From assembly GCA_020860245.1 (NCBI GenBank), contig JAJBUQ010000015.1, forward strand, positions 124,001 to 188,000: 64,000 bases of DNA, given 5' to 3'. Below the pieces are notes generated by a model that was given only the letters and a program-made list of their open reading frames with translations, was not told the origin of the DNA and did no database searches. Each line of letters begins with the position of its first letter. Position 1 is the first letter of the stretch. Positions 10,277 through 19,074 of this stretch are shown in pieces. The translations under genes were made by a program, and so were the position numbers. This DNA comes from Rikenellaceae bacterium (GTDB lineage Bacteria; Bacteroidota; Bacteroidia; Bacteroidales; Rikenellaceae).

Positions 10277-10927
10277 TTAATATCCTATTGTGAATCTTTC
10301 TTTATGGTGTTGCGGGGATTCGAGTTCGTCTATCATCGCTTTTGCATAATCCTCGACCGATATTTTACTATCTCCGTCCGCGTCGGTAATAAGATCGTCC
10401 CCTCCGAGTCTGTAACTTCCAGTACGGCCTCCGTCCACAAATTGCCCTGCCGGCGAGAAGAATACCCAGTCCAAATCCTCCTCTTTTTTAAGAATATCGG
10501 TATAAAACTCCGCAAGCCCCTTCACTCCCGGAATAATCTCTTCAGGCAACACACCTGTATCCATAACCCTCACTCCGGGAGATACATAGAGCGAACCTGC
10601 CCCTCCGACAATAAGAATCCTCTTCACTCCTGCCTCTTTGACTCCTTTAAGGATCGCAGGATATACACGGAGAGTATCTTCATATATATCGGGATTCGTC
10701 CATCCGGGATTATACGCGCTGATCACTGCGTCAGCACCCTTGCATAACTCTTTTACAGTCTCAACAGACGAGACATCGGCAGAGATTTTTTCGAGATTCG
10801 GATTCTCGACGGTTATTTTTTCGAGATGGCGTGCGACTGCCTTAACTCTATACCCTCTCTGAAGAGCCTCTTTAAGAATTGCGGATCCCACGAATCCAGT
10901 TGCTCCGATTAACACAATCTTTTTCAT
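10277..10927 (-). CDS. NAD(P)-binding atypical SDR (NmrA/YwnB-like)
   Basis: A 216-residue Rossmann-fold protein with the nucleotide-binding loop IGATGFVGSAIL at residues 7-18. Typical downstream segments are ADAVISAYNPG, RILIVGGAGSLYV and LDWVFFSPAGQF. It belongs to the atypical short-chain dehydrogenases that often lack the YxxxK active site and may act as a reductase or redox sensor. The substrate is unknown. It is first in a two-gene operon with the PPOX-like gene. Confidence 0.88.
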   Translation of the reverse strand: MKKIVLIGATGFVGSAILKEALQRGYRVKAVARHLEKITVENPNLEKISADVSSVETVKELCKGADAVISAYNPGWTNPDIYEDTLRVYPAILKGVKEAGVKRILIVGGAGSLYVSPGVRVMDTGVLPEEIIPGVKGLAEFYTDILKKEEDLDWVFFSPAGQFVDGGRTGSYRLGGDDLITDADGDSKISVEDYAKAMIDELESPQHHKERFTIGY

Positions 10928-11002
10928 AATTCAGTTGATTTATTGTTTTCGAAGCAAAGCTAATGCCCTTCAGCTCCATCGTGATGATTAAAAAATCTTT
11001 AT

Positions 11003-11869
11003 TTATGGTAAAAAACCGCCGGCATTACGTTCCCTGAATTCAATTGGTGACAAACCGGTATATTTTCTGAAAAATTTATTGAAGTTGGTAGGTTCGTCAA
11101 ATCCGAGAGTGTATGATATCTCCTTGGCAGAGATTGTGGTGTGGCACAGCAAACGTTTTGCTTCCAGAATTATGCGATTACTTATGTATTCCTTCGGCGT
11201 TCTTCCTGTTTTGCGGTATACCGTAGCATTCAATATTTTTTCACTGACGCCAAACTTTCCGGCATAAAATTTTACGGAGCGGCGTTCCGTAAATTCAGCC
11301 TCTACAAGATTAGAGAATTTTCTCGACACGCAATCGCAGGAGTAGCTCTTTAACTCTGTTTTTTCCGATATAATTCTTTCTGCCGTGAACAATAATATTT
11401 CGAGAAGATTGTGTATGACAGCGGTCTGTAACAGATCAGGGTTCCGGGAATATTCTTTACACATCAGTGGCATGATACGATAATAAAAATCTTCATCGAA
11501 ATTAACGATTTTATTCAGCGACGAGGGATTTAGTATTTCCGAATCGAACAGAAACGATGCCTCTTGTTCGGAGACCGAAAAGAAGCTGTCGGTGAACAAC
11601 AGCATTGTACCGTTACAATCTGTATCAGCATCGAAGCCATAAACCTGTCCGGAAGAGATCAAAACCGCATCACGTTTTTTCAGGGTGATCCGGTTAAAAT
11701 CAATGATAATATCCGTAACCCCCTCTTCCGCAATTATAAGCTGATAGAACTCAGCCCTTTTCGGATAAGCGAAGAGTCCGGGAGAGCGCTTCACATCCGA
11801 CAATTCCTTGATCTCGAATCCATAAGGCAGTCCTTTTTTAAATCCGAATGTCCGGATTGAGGAATCCAT
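11003..11869 (-). CDS. AraC-family transcriptional regulator
   Basis: A 288-residue regulator. The N-terminal half (about 1-140) resembles a cupin-type sensor: FYQLIIAEEGVTDIIIDFN, then LKKRDAVLISSGQVYGF. The C-terminal AraC double helix-turn-helix runs from about FYAGKFGVSEKILNATVYRK to ISYTLGFDEPTNFNKFFRKY and ends TGLSPIEFRE. It lies 2 bases downstream of the ferredoxin-nitroreductase gene in the same orientation, so it may control that gene or the divergent nitroreductase lipoprotein. The inducer is unknown. Confidence 0.92.
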   Translation of the reverse strand: MDSSIRTFGFKKGLPYGFEIKELSDVKRSPGLFAYPKRAEFYQLIIAEEGVTDIIIDFNRITLKKRDAVLISSGQVYGFDADTDCNGTMLLFTDSFFSVSEQEASFLFDSEILNPSSLNKIVNFDEDFYYRIMPLMCKEYSRNPDLLQTAVIHNLLEILLFTAERIISEKTELKSYSCDCVSRKFSNLVEAEFTERRSVKFYAGKFGVSEKILNATVYRKTGRTPKEYISNRIILEAKRLLCHTTISAKEISYTLGFDEPTNFNKFFRKYTGLSPIEFRERNAGGFLP

Positions 11870-11871
11870 TA

Positions 11872-12735
11872 TCAGAATTTCTTTAATACGGTATCTTTTT
11901 TATCAATATAATTCGGGTACTTAAATTCGGTCAGCCCAAGAGCCATTCCGGCATGTATGCGTCCGTTTATTCCGAGCATTTTTTCGATGCGGTGGTCTTT
12001 ATCCTGTCTAATGGCAGTGCATACAAATCCCGTATAGAACTGGCTGACTCCGAGACTCTCCGCCATGAGCGAACCGTTCTGGTAAGCGAGGTTGCAGTCG
12101 TCCGAACCGAAGCGGCTTTCCTTCGGGGCGTGGATAAATAATAGAGCAGTCGCGTTTCTGAGTATAAGATCGTTGCCGTTTTTAAACTCCTCTATCAACT
12201 TACCGAATCTCGGCAAGTAACCGTATACCTCCGGCACTATCCTCTTCGCCACGGGTTTTATAAACGGATTATTGAGTCTCTTCGCAAGCGCGGAGAATAT
12301 TTCGATAGTCGCAGAAGATACTGCGTGGAGCTTCCGGGGATCGGTCACCAATGTGAATTCGACATTCTGCATATTGCTTGCCGTAGGCGCCCTATGCGCT
12401 GCTTCGACAATCATGTCCAGTTTATCTTCCGGTACGGGATTCTTCGTGAAGACACGGTTGGAACGGCGTGATTTTATCAGAAGCATAACCTGCTCCGGTG
12501 AAGGGAGGAGATCTCTGTCGATCATGTGCACCTTATCTTCGGGGAAGTCTCCGTGTTTCACCGAATCCGTAGGACACACGGCTACGCAGTGTCCGCACCG
12601 TATGCAGTACTCTATATTTTGGGTTTCGATGCGGTTTTCGGCGTTATTTTTATAAAATATGGACGAAGGGCAGACCTTCACACATCGCAGACACCTGATG
12701 CAGGTACTGTCGTCTATTTTCAATGATACCATCAT
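11872..12735 (-). CDS. Ferredoxin-domain nitroreductase
   Basis: A fusion of an N-terminal 2x[4Fe-4S] ferredoxin domain (CIRCLRCVKVCP and CIRCGHCVAVCPTDSVKHG) to an FMN-binding nitroreductase domain starting near LIKSRRSNRVFTKNPVPEDK. The latter has the typical APTASNMQNVEFTLVTD segment. The open frame extends to 12810, but MMVSLKIDD at 12735 is the natural start, because the extra 25 residues are low-complexity upstream DNA. It would reduce an unknown nitro or quinone-like substrate using ferredoxin-level electrons. It forms an operon with the AraC gene and diverges from the nitroreductase lipoprotein gene. Confidence 0.9.
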   Translation of the reverse strand: MMVSLKIDDSTCIRCLRCVKVCPSSIFYKNNAENRIETQNIEYCIRCGHCVAVCPTDSVKHGDFPEDKVHMIDRDLLPSPEQVMLLIKSRRSNRVFTKNPVPEDKLDMIVEAAHRAPTASNMQNVEFTLVTDPRKLHAVSSATIEIFSALAKRLNNPFIKPVAKRIVPEVYGYLPRFGKLIEEFKNGNDLILRNATALLFIHAPKESRFGSDDCNLAYQNGSLMAESLGVSQFYTGFVCTAIRQDKDHRIEKMLGINGRIHAGMALGLTEFKYPNYIDKKDTVLKKF

Positions 12736-12824
12736 GATTTTTTTTTCTGTTAATTTCGTAAAATTATTTATAATTTTGCAATTAACGATCCGATATTGTT
12801 TAACAAACAAAATAATCTTAAAAA

Positions 12825-13433
12825 ATGAAAAAAATAATTAGGACTTACATTGCATCGGGAGTAGCTGCAGCATTGTTACTGGCCTCATGCTGCAATTCGG
12901 CACAGGAAACTAAGCACAACGGACTCAGCGACAAGGAAGCCATCGCGAATATTATGGAACGCAAGAGCGTCCGCAGTTACGCGGAGCGTCCGGTCGAACA
13001 GGAAAAGATCGAACTCATGGTCAAGGCAGGTATGGCGGCTCCGTCGGGCATGGACCGCAGACCGTGGGAGATAATAGTCGTGAGCGACCGCGAAGCGATG
13101 GATAGCCTCTCCGCAAAACTTCCTTACGCACAGATGCTTAAAAATGCCCCTGTGGCTATTATTGTGTGTGGGGACGAATCCAAATCCGACATCTGGTATC
13201 TGGACTGTTCGGCTGTAACACAGAACATACTGCTTGCTGCGGAGGCTCTCGGACTGGGGGCGGTATGGACCGGAGCGTATCCGGGTGAAGATAGGGTTCA
13301 TGCAATCAGCGAGGCGCTGTCGCTACCGGAGAATATCATTCCGTTGGCAGTTGTTCCGATAGGGTATCCGGCAGGCAGCAACACGCCTAAAGATAAATAC
13401 GACGAGAATAAAGTCCACTACAATAAATGGTAA
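12825..13433 (+). CDS. Nitroreductase-family lipoprotein
   Basis: A 202-residue nitroreductase-fold protein. A lipoprotein signal, about residues 1-22 ending LLLASC, precedes the catalytic part. The FMN-binding pattern is clear: IMERKSVRSYAERPVEQEKI, AGMAAPSGMDRRPWEIIVV and ILLAAEALGLGAVWTGAYP, ending in VVPIGYPAG. The lipobox places it in the periplasm or on a membrane, which is unusual for this flavin enzyme family. It is divergent from the ferredoxin-nitroreductase and ends at a strong hairpin. Confidence 0.9.
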   Translation: MKKIIRTYIASGVAAALLLASCCNSAQETKHNGLSDKEAIANIMERKSVRSYAERPVEQEKIELMVKAGMAAPSGMDRRPWEIIVVSDREAMDSLSAKLPYAQMLKNAPVAIIVCGDESKSDIWYLDCSAVTQNILLAAEALGLGAVWTGAYPGEDRVHAISEALSLPENIIPLAVVPIGYPAGSNTPKDKYDENKVHYNKW

Positions 13434-13434
13434 A

Positions 13435-13470
13435 AATAATAACTCCGGCTTAACAGTCGGAGTTATTATT
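13435..13470. terminator. Bidirectional terminator
   Basis: A 13-bp perfect stem (13435-13447 with 13458-13470) with a 10-base loop and A/T-rich flanks. It lies between the convergent nitroreductase lipoprotein and DUF1848 genes and can serve both. Confidence 0.85.
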
Positions 13471-13474
13471 TACA

Positions 13475-14401
13475 TTAGAACAACGTATTTGTACGGAAGG
13501 AGGCTATCTTTCTATCCTTTACGGTATCTTCCTCCGTTATATTCCCTAACAATAGAGGTGACTCCGGATCGTGGAGTCCGTATTTTCTATCTGCTTCGGC
13601 AGGTGTTTTATTCGCGTAGCAATAGAGGCACCCGTGAGGACATGAACTATATTCTCCTATGTCGATACTCTCCACGCACCGGCATACGGCACGCTGATTT
13701 TTATCTTTTTTGACATTTACGGGATAGCCGCATATATCGGAGATAAGGATCGGATCTATACACGAAGCCTTACCAACGCCATGCCCCTCGAGTCCAACAG
13801 TTTCCGAACAGCTCAGCACGTCAATACCGTACCGCCGGGCAATATCCCTGAAATTAATCGATATCCGGATTATTTCTTCCGAAGTTAAAGGTACGGTACC
13901 GGTTCCTTGAACATTCTTTACGGTCTTACCATACAAATGCAGATAACCGATCACGCATCTCTCTACACATCCGCTAAGACGTTGTGCGATATCGGTAAAA
14001 TATTTTTTATGTTCATCGTAACCGAACCCCTGAGTATAAAATATAGGATCGTATCGCCATACGACCCTGTTACGTCCTACAAGCGATGCCAACTGCCTCA
14101 TAGATGCGGTCACGGACTCTATATCCGGAACAGATCTTTCGATCCCGGTACCGTAGGGATTGACGGTGACCTGAAAATAATACTTATAGTCCGTCAACTC
14201 TTCTATACGAGCCAGCATGGGCGCTGGATTCTTAGTCCAGAATACGATACAATCCGTTGTATCCGGATCCAAGGCGATACGGCTAACACTCCGGTAATTC
14301 ATAGGATTGCGGACGCATACGTACCCATCCTTAAGCCTGTTATAAAACCAGTCCGGATAAAATGCAGGAATATCGGTCCTGCGGCTAACACTCAATATCA
14401 T
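13475..14401 (-). CDS. DUF1848 protein (radical-SAM-like)
   Basis: A 308-residue member of the DUF1848 family. The opening ILSVSRRTDIPAFYPDWF and CIVFWTKNPAPML are family hallmarks. The C-terminal Cys-rich segment CRCVESIDIGEY to CPHGCLYCYANKTP looks like an iron-sulfur site, consistent with a radical-SAM-related TIM barrel. The function is not established for the family, and nothing nearby points to a substrate. It ends at the shared terminator. Confidence 0.9.
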   Translation of the reverse strand: MILSVSRRTDIPAFYPDWFYNRLKDGYVCVRNPMNYRSVSRIALDPDTTDCIVFWTKNPAPMLARIEELTDYKYYFQVTVNPYGTGIERSVPDIESVTASMRQLASLVGRNRVVWRYDPIFYTQGFGYDEHKKYFTDIAQRLSGCVERCVIGYLHLYGKTVKNVQGTGTVPLTSEEIIRISINFRDIARRYGIDVLSCSETVGLEGHGVGKASCIDPILISDICGYPVNVKKDKNQRAVCRCVESIDIGEYSSCPHGCLYCYANKTPAEADRKYGLHDPESPLLLGNITEEDTVKDRKIASFRTNTLF

Positions 14402-14436
14402 ACTATATAGAACGTACGGGAAGGTTCTAAGATTGT

Positions 14437-14462
14437 GTAACCGTTTAACCTAAAACGGTTAC
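14437..14462 (-). terminator. Possible terminator hairpin at the end of the MscS-like gene
   Basis: A 10-bp stem (GTAACCGTTT / AAACGGTTAC) overlaps the stop codon of the MscS-like gene. There is no clear T-run after it, so it may only protect the transcript end. Confidence 0.4.
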
Positions 14463-14986
14463 GGCTGTTCTTTGATAGAGACGATTTTTTGCAGGAAGAG
14501 GGTGTTCGGAATTACGATAAGTTCGTTGTCGTAAGTACGGATATGGGTATAAAATGTCTGGATATTCTCTATAACCGCCTCGATAGGAGCATTCTTGTCT
14601 ATGATGCGGATATGGTCGCCAACACGGTAAGGCGCGCTGAAGTACATTACAATCCCTGCGGTAACGTTGCTGAGCACAGACCATTGTGCGAATAATGCGA
14701 CTCCGATTACCGCAAAGATGGACGACATGGCGACGAACAGGTTGCGCGTCTGGACTCCCCATATTACGGCTACCAGAATTATGAATAAAATGTTCAGTAA
14801 TATTGAAATCAACTGTTTGATCTGCTTCCGTCTGATCTCGGTTTTGCGGAGTTTAACACCGTAGCTGTTAATCAGTTTATTCGCAAGATATTTGGATAGC
14901 CACAGGATAAGTATGGCTATAACAGTTCCTATTATTTGCTGCAGGTAATCATCCATTATAAACGAGGACGGCATATTCTCTTCCAT
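14459..14986 (-). CDS. Small MscS-family mechanosensitive channel
   Basis: A 175-residue membrane protein with two or three hydrophobic segments (IIGTVIAILILWLSKYLA; SILLNILFIILVAVIWGV; FAVIGVALFAQWSVLSNVTA). The MscS pore-lining helix and beta-domain follow: VLSNVTAGIVMYFSAPYRVG, then DHIRI and TYDNELIVIPN. It is shorter than E. coli MscS (286) because the C-terminal alpha/beta domain is missing, a form common in Bacteroidetes. The expected role is pressure release at the inner membrane on osmotic downshift. Confidence 0.9.
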   Translation of the reverse strand: MEENMPSSFIMDDYLQQIIGTVIAILILWLSKYLANKLINSYGVKLRKTEIRRKQIKQLISILLNILFIILVAVIWGVQTRNLFVAMSSIFAVIGVALFAQWSVLSNVTAGIVMYFSAPYRVGDHIRIIDKNAPIEAVIENIQTFYTHIRTYDNELIVIPNTLFLQKIVSIKEQP

Positions 14987-15080
14987 AAAATTTCTTAATT
15001 ATCCGCACCGAATTATTACGATAAGGGATTTTGGCAAATACTGCTCCAACCGTATCCTCAAAATTCCCGCCGAATATGTT

Positions 15081-15680
15081 CTACCACTCGAATATTCCTT
15101 CGAATTTATGATTTTTACGCCATTCGGTAAATTCGGCGTAGTTCCGTACTCCGTCCTTAATTACCGCGGCATAATATTCGATGCCCATAATTTTCTCCTC
15201 CTCCGGAGTCTCGTATTTCAGCCTGATAATAGTATCCTTCTGTTCAGGCGAGGACGAAGAGGCAATCTCGTCGGCAATTTTTTCAAAATAACCGTCGGAA
15301 GTCGAACCTTTGAGTATCTGAATAATGTCTATCTGCCAGAGGGAATCGCATTCGTCCCTGCACCATAAGTGCCATTCGAAGCAATGCTCGTCCGTGTCGG
15401 CAAGATTGCCGAAGAGGACCTTCTCCACCCTCTTATCCGATGCTAATTTACCGATCATATTATAACTCTCCTCAACATCGAGAGTGTCGGTATAAATATG
15501 AAAATCTATATCCTGATGCTTAGACAGCAGCCCCATTCGGAGCGACCCTACAAGATTGACTTCCGCACCGGCATCTTCCAGAATCTCAACGATCCTGAGT
15601 TCTTCGATAATTTTTTTTGCACGCTCTGTGAGGCTTGCCGACTCGGCAATATGTTCGGGAATTTTTTTCATGGGGTGCAA
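15081..15680 (-). CDS. Nucleotidyltransferase-fold protein
   Basis: A 199-residue protein with a pol-beta-type nucleotidyltransferase core. The GS motif is LVGSLRMGLL (about 45-52), followed by the metal-binding DID in KHQDIDFHIYT (about 57-59). The Trp-rich middle (CFEWHLWCRDECDSLWQIDII) and GIEYYAAVIKDGVRNYAEF probably complete the fold. The substrate is unknown; related proteins are annotated only as hypothetical or NTP transferases. ATG at codon 4 is an alternative start. It stands alone downstream of the broken GH2 gene. Confidence 0.75.
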   Translation of the reverse strand: MHPMKKIPEHIAESASLTERAKKIIEELRIVEILEDAGAEVNLVGSLRMGLLSKHQDIDFHIYTDTLDVEESYNMIGKLASDKRVEKVLFGNLADTDEHCFEWHLWCRDECDSLWQIDIIQILKGSTSDGYFEKIADEIASSSSPEQKDTIIRLKYETPEEEKIMGIEYYAAVIKDGVRNYAEFTEWRKNHKFEGIFEW

Positions 15681-15723
15681 AAATATAAAATATTTTTCTA
15701 TTACCGCAAAATATAAAAGAATA

Positions 15724-15743
15724 CCGCCATGAATTCATGGCGG
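15724..15743 (-). terminator. Perfect palindrome terminator after GH2
   Basis: A 20-base perfect palindrome (10-bp half-sites beginning CCGCCATGAA) lies 25 bases after the GH2 stop. On the minus strand it is followed by T-rich sequence, which fits a terminator. Confidence 0.65.
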
Positions 15744-15768
15744 CATCCGGCAAAACTAACTTAAAGAC

Positions 15769-18759
15769 TTACTTGACTCTCTCATAAAATTCTATCTCTA
15801 CAATTCTCAACTGCCCTTTGCATTCGGATCGGCGCTGTTGCTGAACAGATCGAGATTTACCGTAGGATCGACCTCGGTAATCCCTCCGAAGGCATCCTCC
15901 TGCGAACTCGTTCCTGTCAATCTCACCATAACATTCCTTCCTTTTACCGGATCGAATTTCAGGGTAACGTATCCGAGACTTCTCGGTGTTACTCCGCTCC
16001 ACACTTTATTGCCGTCTACGAATACTTCTATCGGATAACTCGTCGTTCTCCAGCTCGCAAGTTTGACACATATCTCCGAGAGTTCGGCTTCCCTTTCAAG
16101 TGTGTACTGTATCCATGCGGACGACATCTGTCCTCGTTCTGCCATGCGGAATTTTCGTTATCATCGTAGCTCTTGTAGGCATCCCCTGATTGGTTCCCGC
16201 TCTCACTGAAACGACCTCGACGGCATTACGGCTTACTGTATATGAAGGAGATTTGGGAGTTGGTCCCTTATCCATAAATGACGGCAGATAATCCGCCTGG
16301 AACGTCCCGGCAAGCCCGTTCACCACATCGAACGGTACGGACTCGATCTCTATCGACGCGGACTTCAAGCCCTTAGCTGTCGCGGTGAGCTTTATTTTTC
16401 CCGCTTTATCGGTCGAACGAACGAATGCCCTATTAACTCCTGCTTCGACAGGCAGATCTTTCGATAAAATATAATTATCAGGCCCCTGCCCTATACCGCC
16501 GCGCCATTCGGCGGGACCTTCCAGTTTAAAACTTATAAGATCGTTCGCGAGCGGACATCTGCGTCCCTGTGCGTCTACGACCTCGAATTCAACCAGCGCA
16601 AGGTCGTGTCCGTCTGCCATCAGTCCTACCGGAGAAGTCATTGCAGTCATACGTATCGCCACAGGCTTGCCTGCCGTCTGCAACTCGTACGAACTCAATT
16701 CTTTACCCGATTCGTCATAGCTTACGGCACGCAGGGTTCCCTCGCTGAACTTCACGTCTTTGAACGTATGAAGGAAGTGATATTCACGCACCGGGGTTCC
16801 GAGCGGTCTACCGTTCAGATATAATTCCACCTTAGGAGCGGCAGAGACTACATATATATCTTTAACGACATCCTCCGAATAGTTCCAGTGGCCAATGATG
16901 TAGGTCTCGTAATTTTCGATATCAACCCATCCGTCCCACATGACTTTGTGGGCTCCGTATCCGTCCTTCGCTATACGCATCGCATCCACAACTCCGCTTC
17001 GGCGGTAATTCTCCGCACCACGGTAATGGGTATTACTATAGGAGAAGATGATTTTAACGCCTCCGGAACTCACACGGCGGCCTGTCCCCGGACGTGCCTC
17101 ATAGTAATCGAACCAGCGACGGATGTTCTCAATGGTCATCATATCCTGATTCTGGTTATAGTCCGGCGCAGGCGCATCGCGGTAGAGCGGTCCGTCGCCT
17201 TCTTTATGATAAGGGTACGATACTTCATCCCAATATTTTCTCAGACCTTCGTTGCGCATATATTCCGTAGCCCACATAGGGTGCTTCGAACTGTGATTGA
17301 TATATAGCATCTCGCCTCCCCATTCGGCATTGTCTATGTCGAGCATCTCGCGGGAACCTATCGCACGACCTCCGTATGGATCGTACATATCGCGGATAGC
17401 CTTCATTTCGTTCATGTGTTCGTAAGATATACGATGATTCCCGCATTCATAGAAGATCACACTCGGATTATTACGGAGATAAATTATCGCATCCCTCATT
17501 AGTTCGAGCCTTTGCTCCCACTGACGTCCTGTAACGTCCTTCTCGGAATCCCCGGCAGGCACAGCGTGAAGAAGCCCTACCCTGTCGCAAGACTCCACGT
17601 CCTGCTTCCAAGGGGTTACGTGCATCCAGCGGATAAGATTGCCGTTACCTTCGACAACAAGACGGTTCGAATAATCGCTTAACCATGCAGGCACACTGCT
17701 TCCGATGGCCGGCTATTCGTTGGTGGTTCTCTGTGCGTATCCCTTCATCTGTATCACGCGGTCGTTGAGCCATACCATACCCTCGCCGAAGTCGGTCTTG
17801 CGGAATCCGGTACGGGTCGATACCTCATCGATGACTTTGCCGTCCTCCTTCAGAACAGTCACCACATCGTAGAGGTAACCGTAGCCCCAGCTCCAGAAGT
17901 TGAGACCATTGACTTCATTGGAGGCCCTGTAAATTTTAGTTGCCCCTGCGTTGAGGGTTATCCTGCCTCCGTCGAATTCGGCGATTACTTTGTTATCCAT
18001 ATCCCTCACTTGTACGGAATACTGGAGAGTTCTCGTAGCATCGGTCTCGTTCTTTACCTCCGATTCAGCGTTTATAACGGCGAAGGCATTATCCACATCG
18101 ATATCGGAGGCATACACATAAACTCCGGTCGTTTTAAGATTGGAATACAACGGAAGGGTTTGATAGACGCGGGGCACAGTGTGCAGAACGACATTTTTAT
18201 TCAATCCTCCGTAACTTACGTAGAACGAACTATGGTTCCACTGATAACCTGTTCCTGTTTCCTTCTCTCTGTAATTGCCTGAATTGTCGGTTTTAACGGC
18301 AACGACATTATCCTGATCACCGAAGCGCACCACATCTGTAACGTCTATACCGAACGCCATCACACCGTTCTCATGTAATATCATTTCCTCGCCATTCACG
18401 TACACGGTGCCTGCCTGACGCAATCCCTCGAATTCAAGGAAGATTTTCTGATTTTTGGCAGATTCCGGAAGACGGAATGTTTTTCTGTACCACGCGATAC
18501 CTTTGGGAAGCCTGTTTATAGCAAGGCGGAAGGCATCGTCTTCGTTCCATGAGTGCGGAAGAGTCACGTTTTTCCACTCCGCATCATTAAACTGCACGTT
18601 CTCCGCACCTTCGAGGTCCCCTACATAAACTTTCCAGTCGGAATTAAAATTGTAGCGTTTTCTGTCCGGATCGTCGGCAAACGCATTCATACCGTATAAT
18701 AAGACCGAACATAGAGCTATTGCAAATAGTTTTTTCATTATCGTAAGATTTTTCATCAT
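15769..18759 (-). pseudogene. GH2 glycoside hydrolase (beta-galactosidase type), one stop and three frameshifts
   Basis: Secreted GH2 enzyme with a signal peptide near MKKLFAIALCSVLLYGMNAFA, a sugar-binding domain (RYNFNSDWKVYVGD ... IAWYRKTFRLPES), an Ig-like domain, the TIM barrel (GYAQRTTNE ... AWLSDYSNRLVVEGNG, IGSREMLD) and C-terminal DUF4982/Ig/carbohydrate-binding parts. Codon 349 is TAG (17715-17713) where the family has Trp. Near the 3' end three separate -1 shifts occur at G-runs (16183-16186, 16132-16133, 15814-15816). Restoring one base at each gives a continuous protein ending EIEFYERVK at 15769. The usual GNE acid/base motif reads GNH here; I cannot say whether that is normal for the subfamily. 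It was probably a galactosidase acting with the PL11 lyase on pectin side chains. Confidence 0.88.
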
Positions 18760-18804
18760 TTCAGTCAGCTATATAAGTGCTTCGTCATACAAAATTTAAC
18801 AATA

Positions 18805-18812
18805 CAAAATTA
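18805..18812 (-). promoter_or_regulatory. -7 element of GH2
   Basis: On the minus strand TAATTTTG (TAnnTTTG) lies 45 bases before the GH2 ATG. It stands 20 bases downstream of the shared operator-like element, the same layout as at the PL11 gene. Confidence 0.6.
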
Positions 18813-18832
18813 CGTCCTTAAAATCCATAAAC

Positions 18833-18866
18833 TTTGCGGATTTTTGCAGATATTGTGCGTATCTTT
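18833..18866 (-). promoter_or_regulatory. Shared operator-like element upstream of GH2
   Basis: This 34-base stretch matches 22355-22388 upstream of the PL11 lyase gene at 29 positions, including the first 16 (plus strand TTTGCGGATTTTTGCA). It contains two TTTGC units exactly 10 bases apart, with a degenerate third. The position just above the -35 region is where an AraC-type activator would bind; the AraC gene at 22590 is the obvious candidate. Confidence 0.6.
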
Positions 18867-18932
18867 AATTCATACTAAAAATTTGATTAGAATTTCTCAA
18901 AATATTAAGAAGAGATTAAGTAAAATCAAAAT

Positions 18933-18966
18933 AAAGTCTCTGCGGAGCCTGTTCCGCAGAGACTTT
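18933..18966 (-). terminator. Terminator of the PL11 gene
   Basis: A 14-bp perfect stem (18933-18946 with 18953-18966) with a 6-base loop. In the minus direction it runs into T-rich sequence. It sits about 110 bases past the lyase stop and before the GH2 promoter, separating the two units. Confidence 0.8.
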
Positions 18967-19074
18967 GACCAATTTCCTAATAACTAATATAATAAGACTT
19001 GCAGGCTAAGGTTATCCTCTTTCATTATCAGAGTATCTGATCGTCGATACATTAACGGTTTTATATATTTATTT

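Noticed and set aside
11872..12810. The longer start of the ferredoxin-nitroreductase at 12810
   Set aside because: The extra 25 residues come from A/T-rich intergenic sequence; the MMVSLKIDD start fits the ferredoxin domain.
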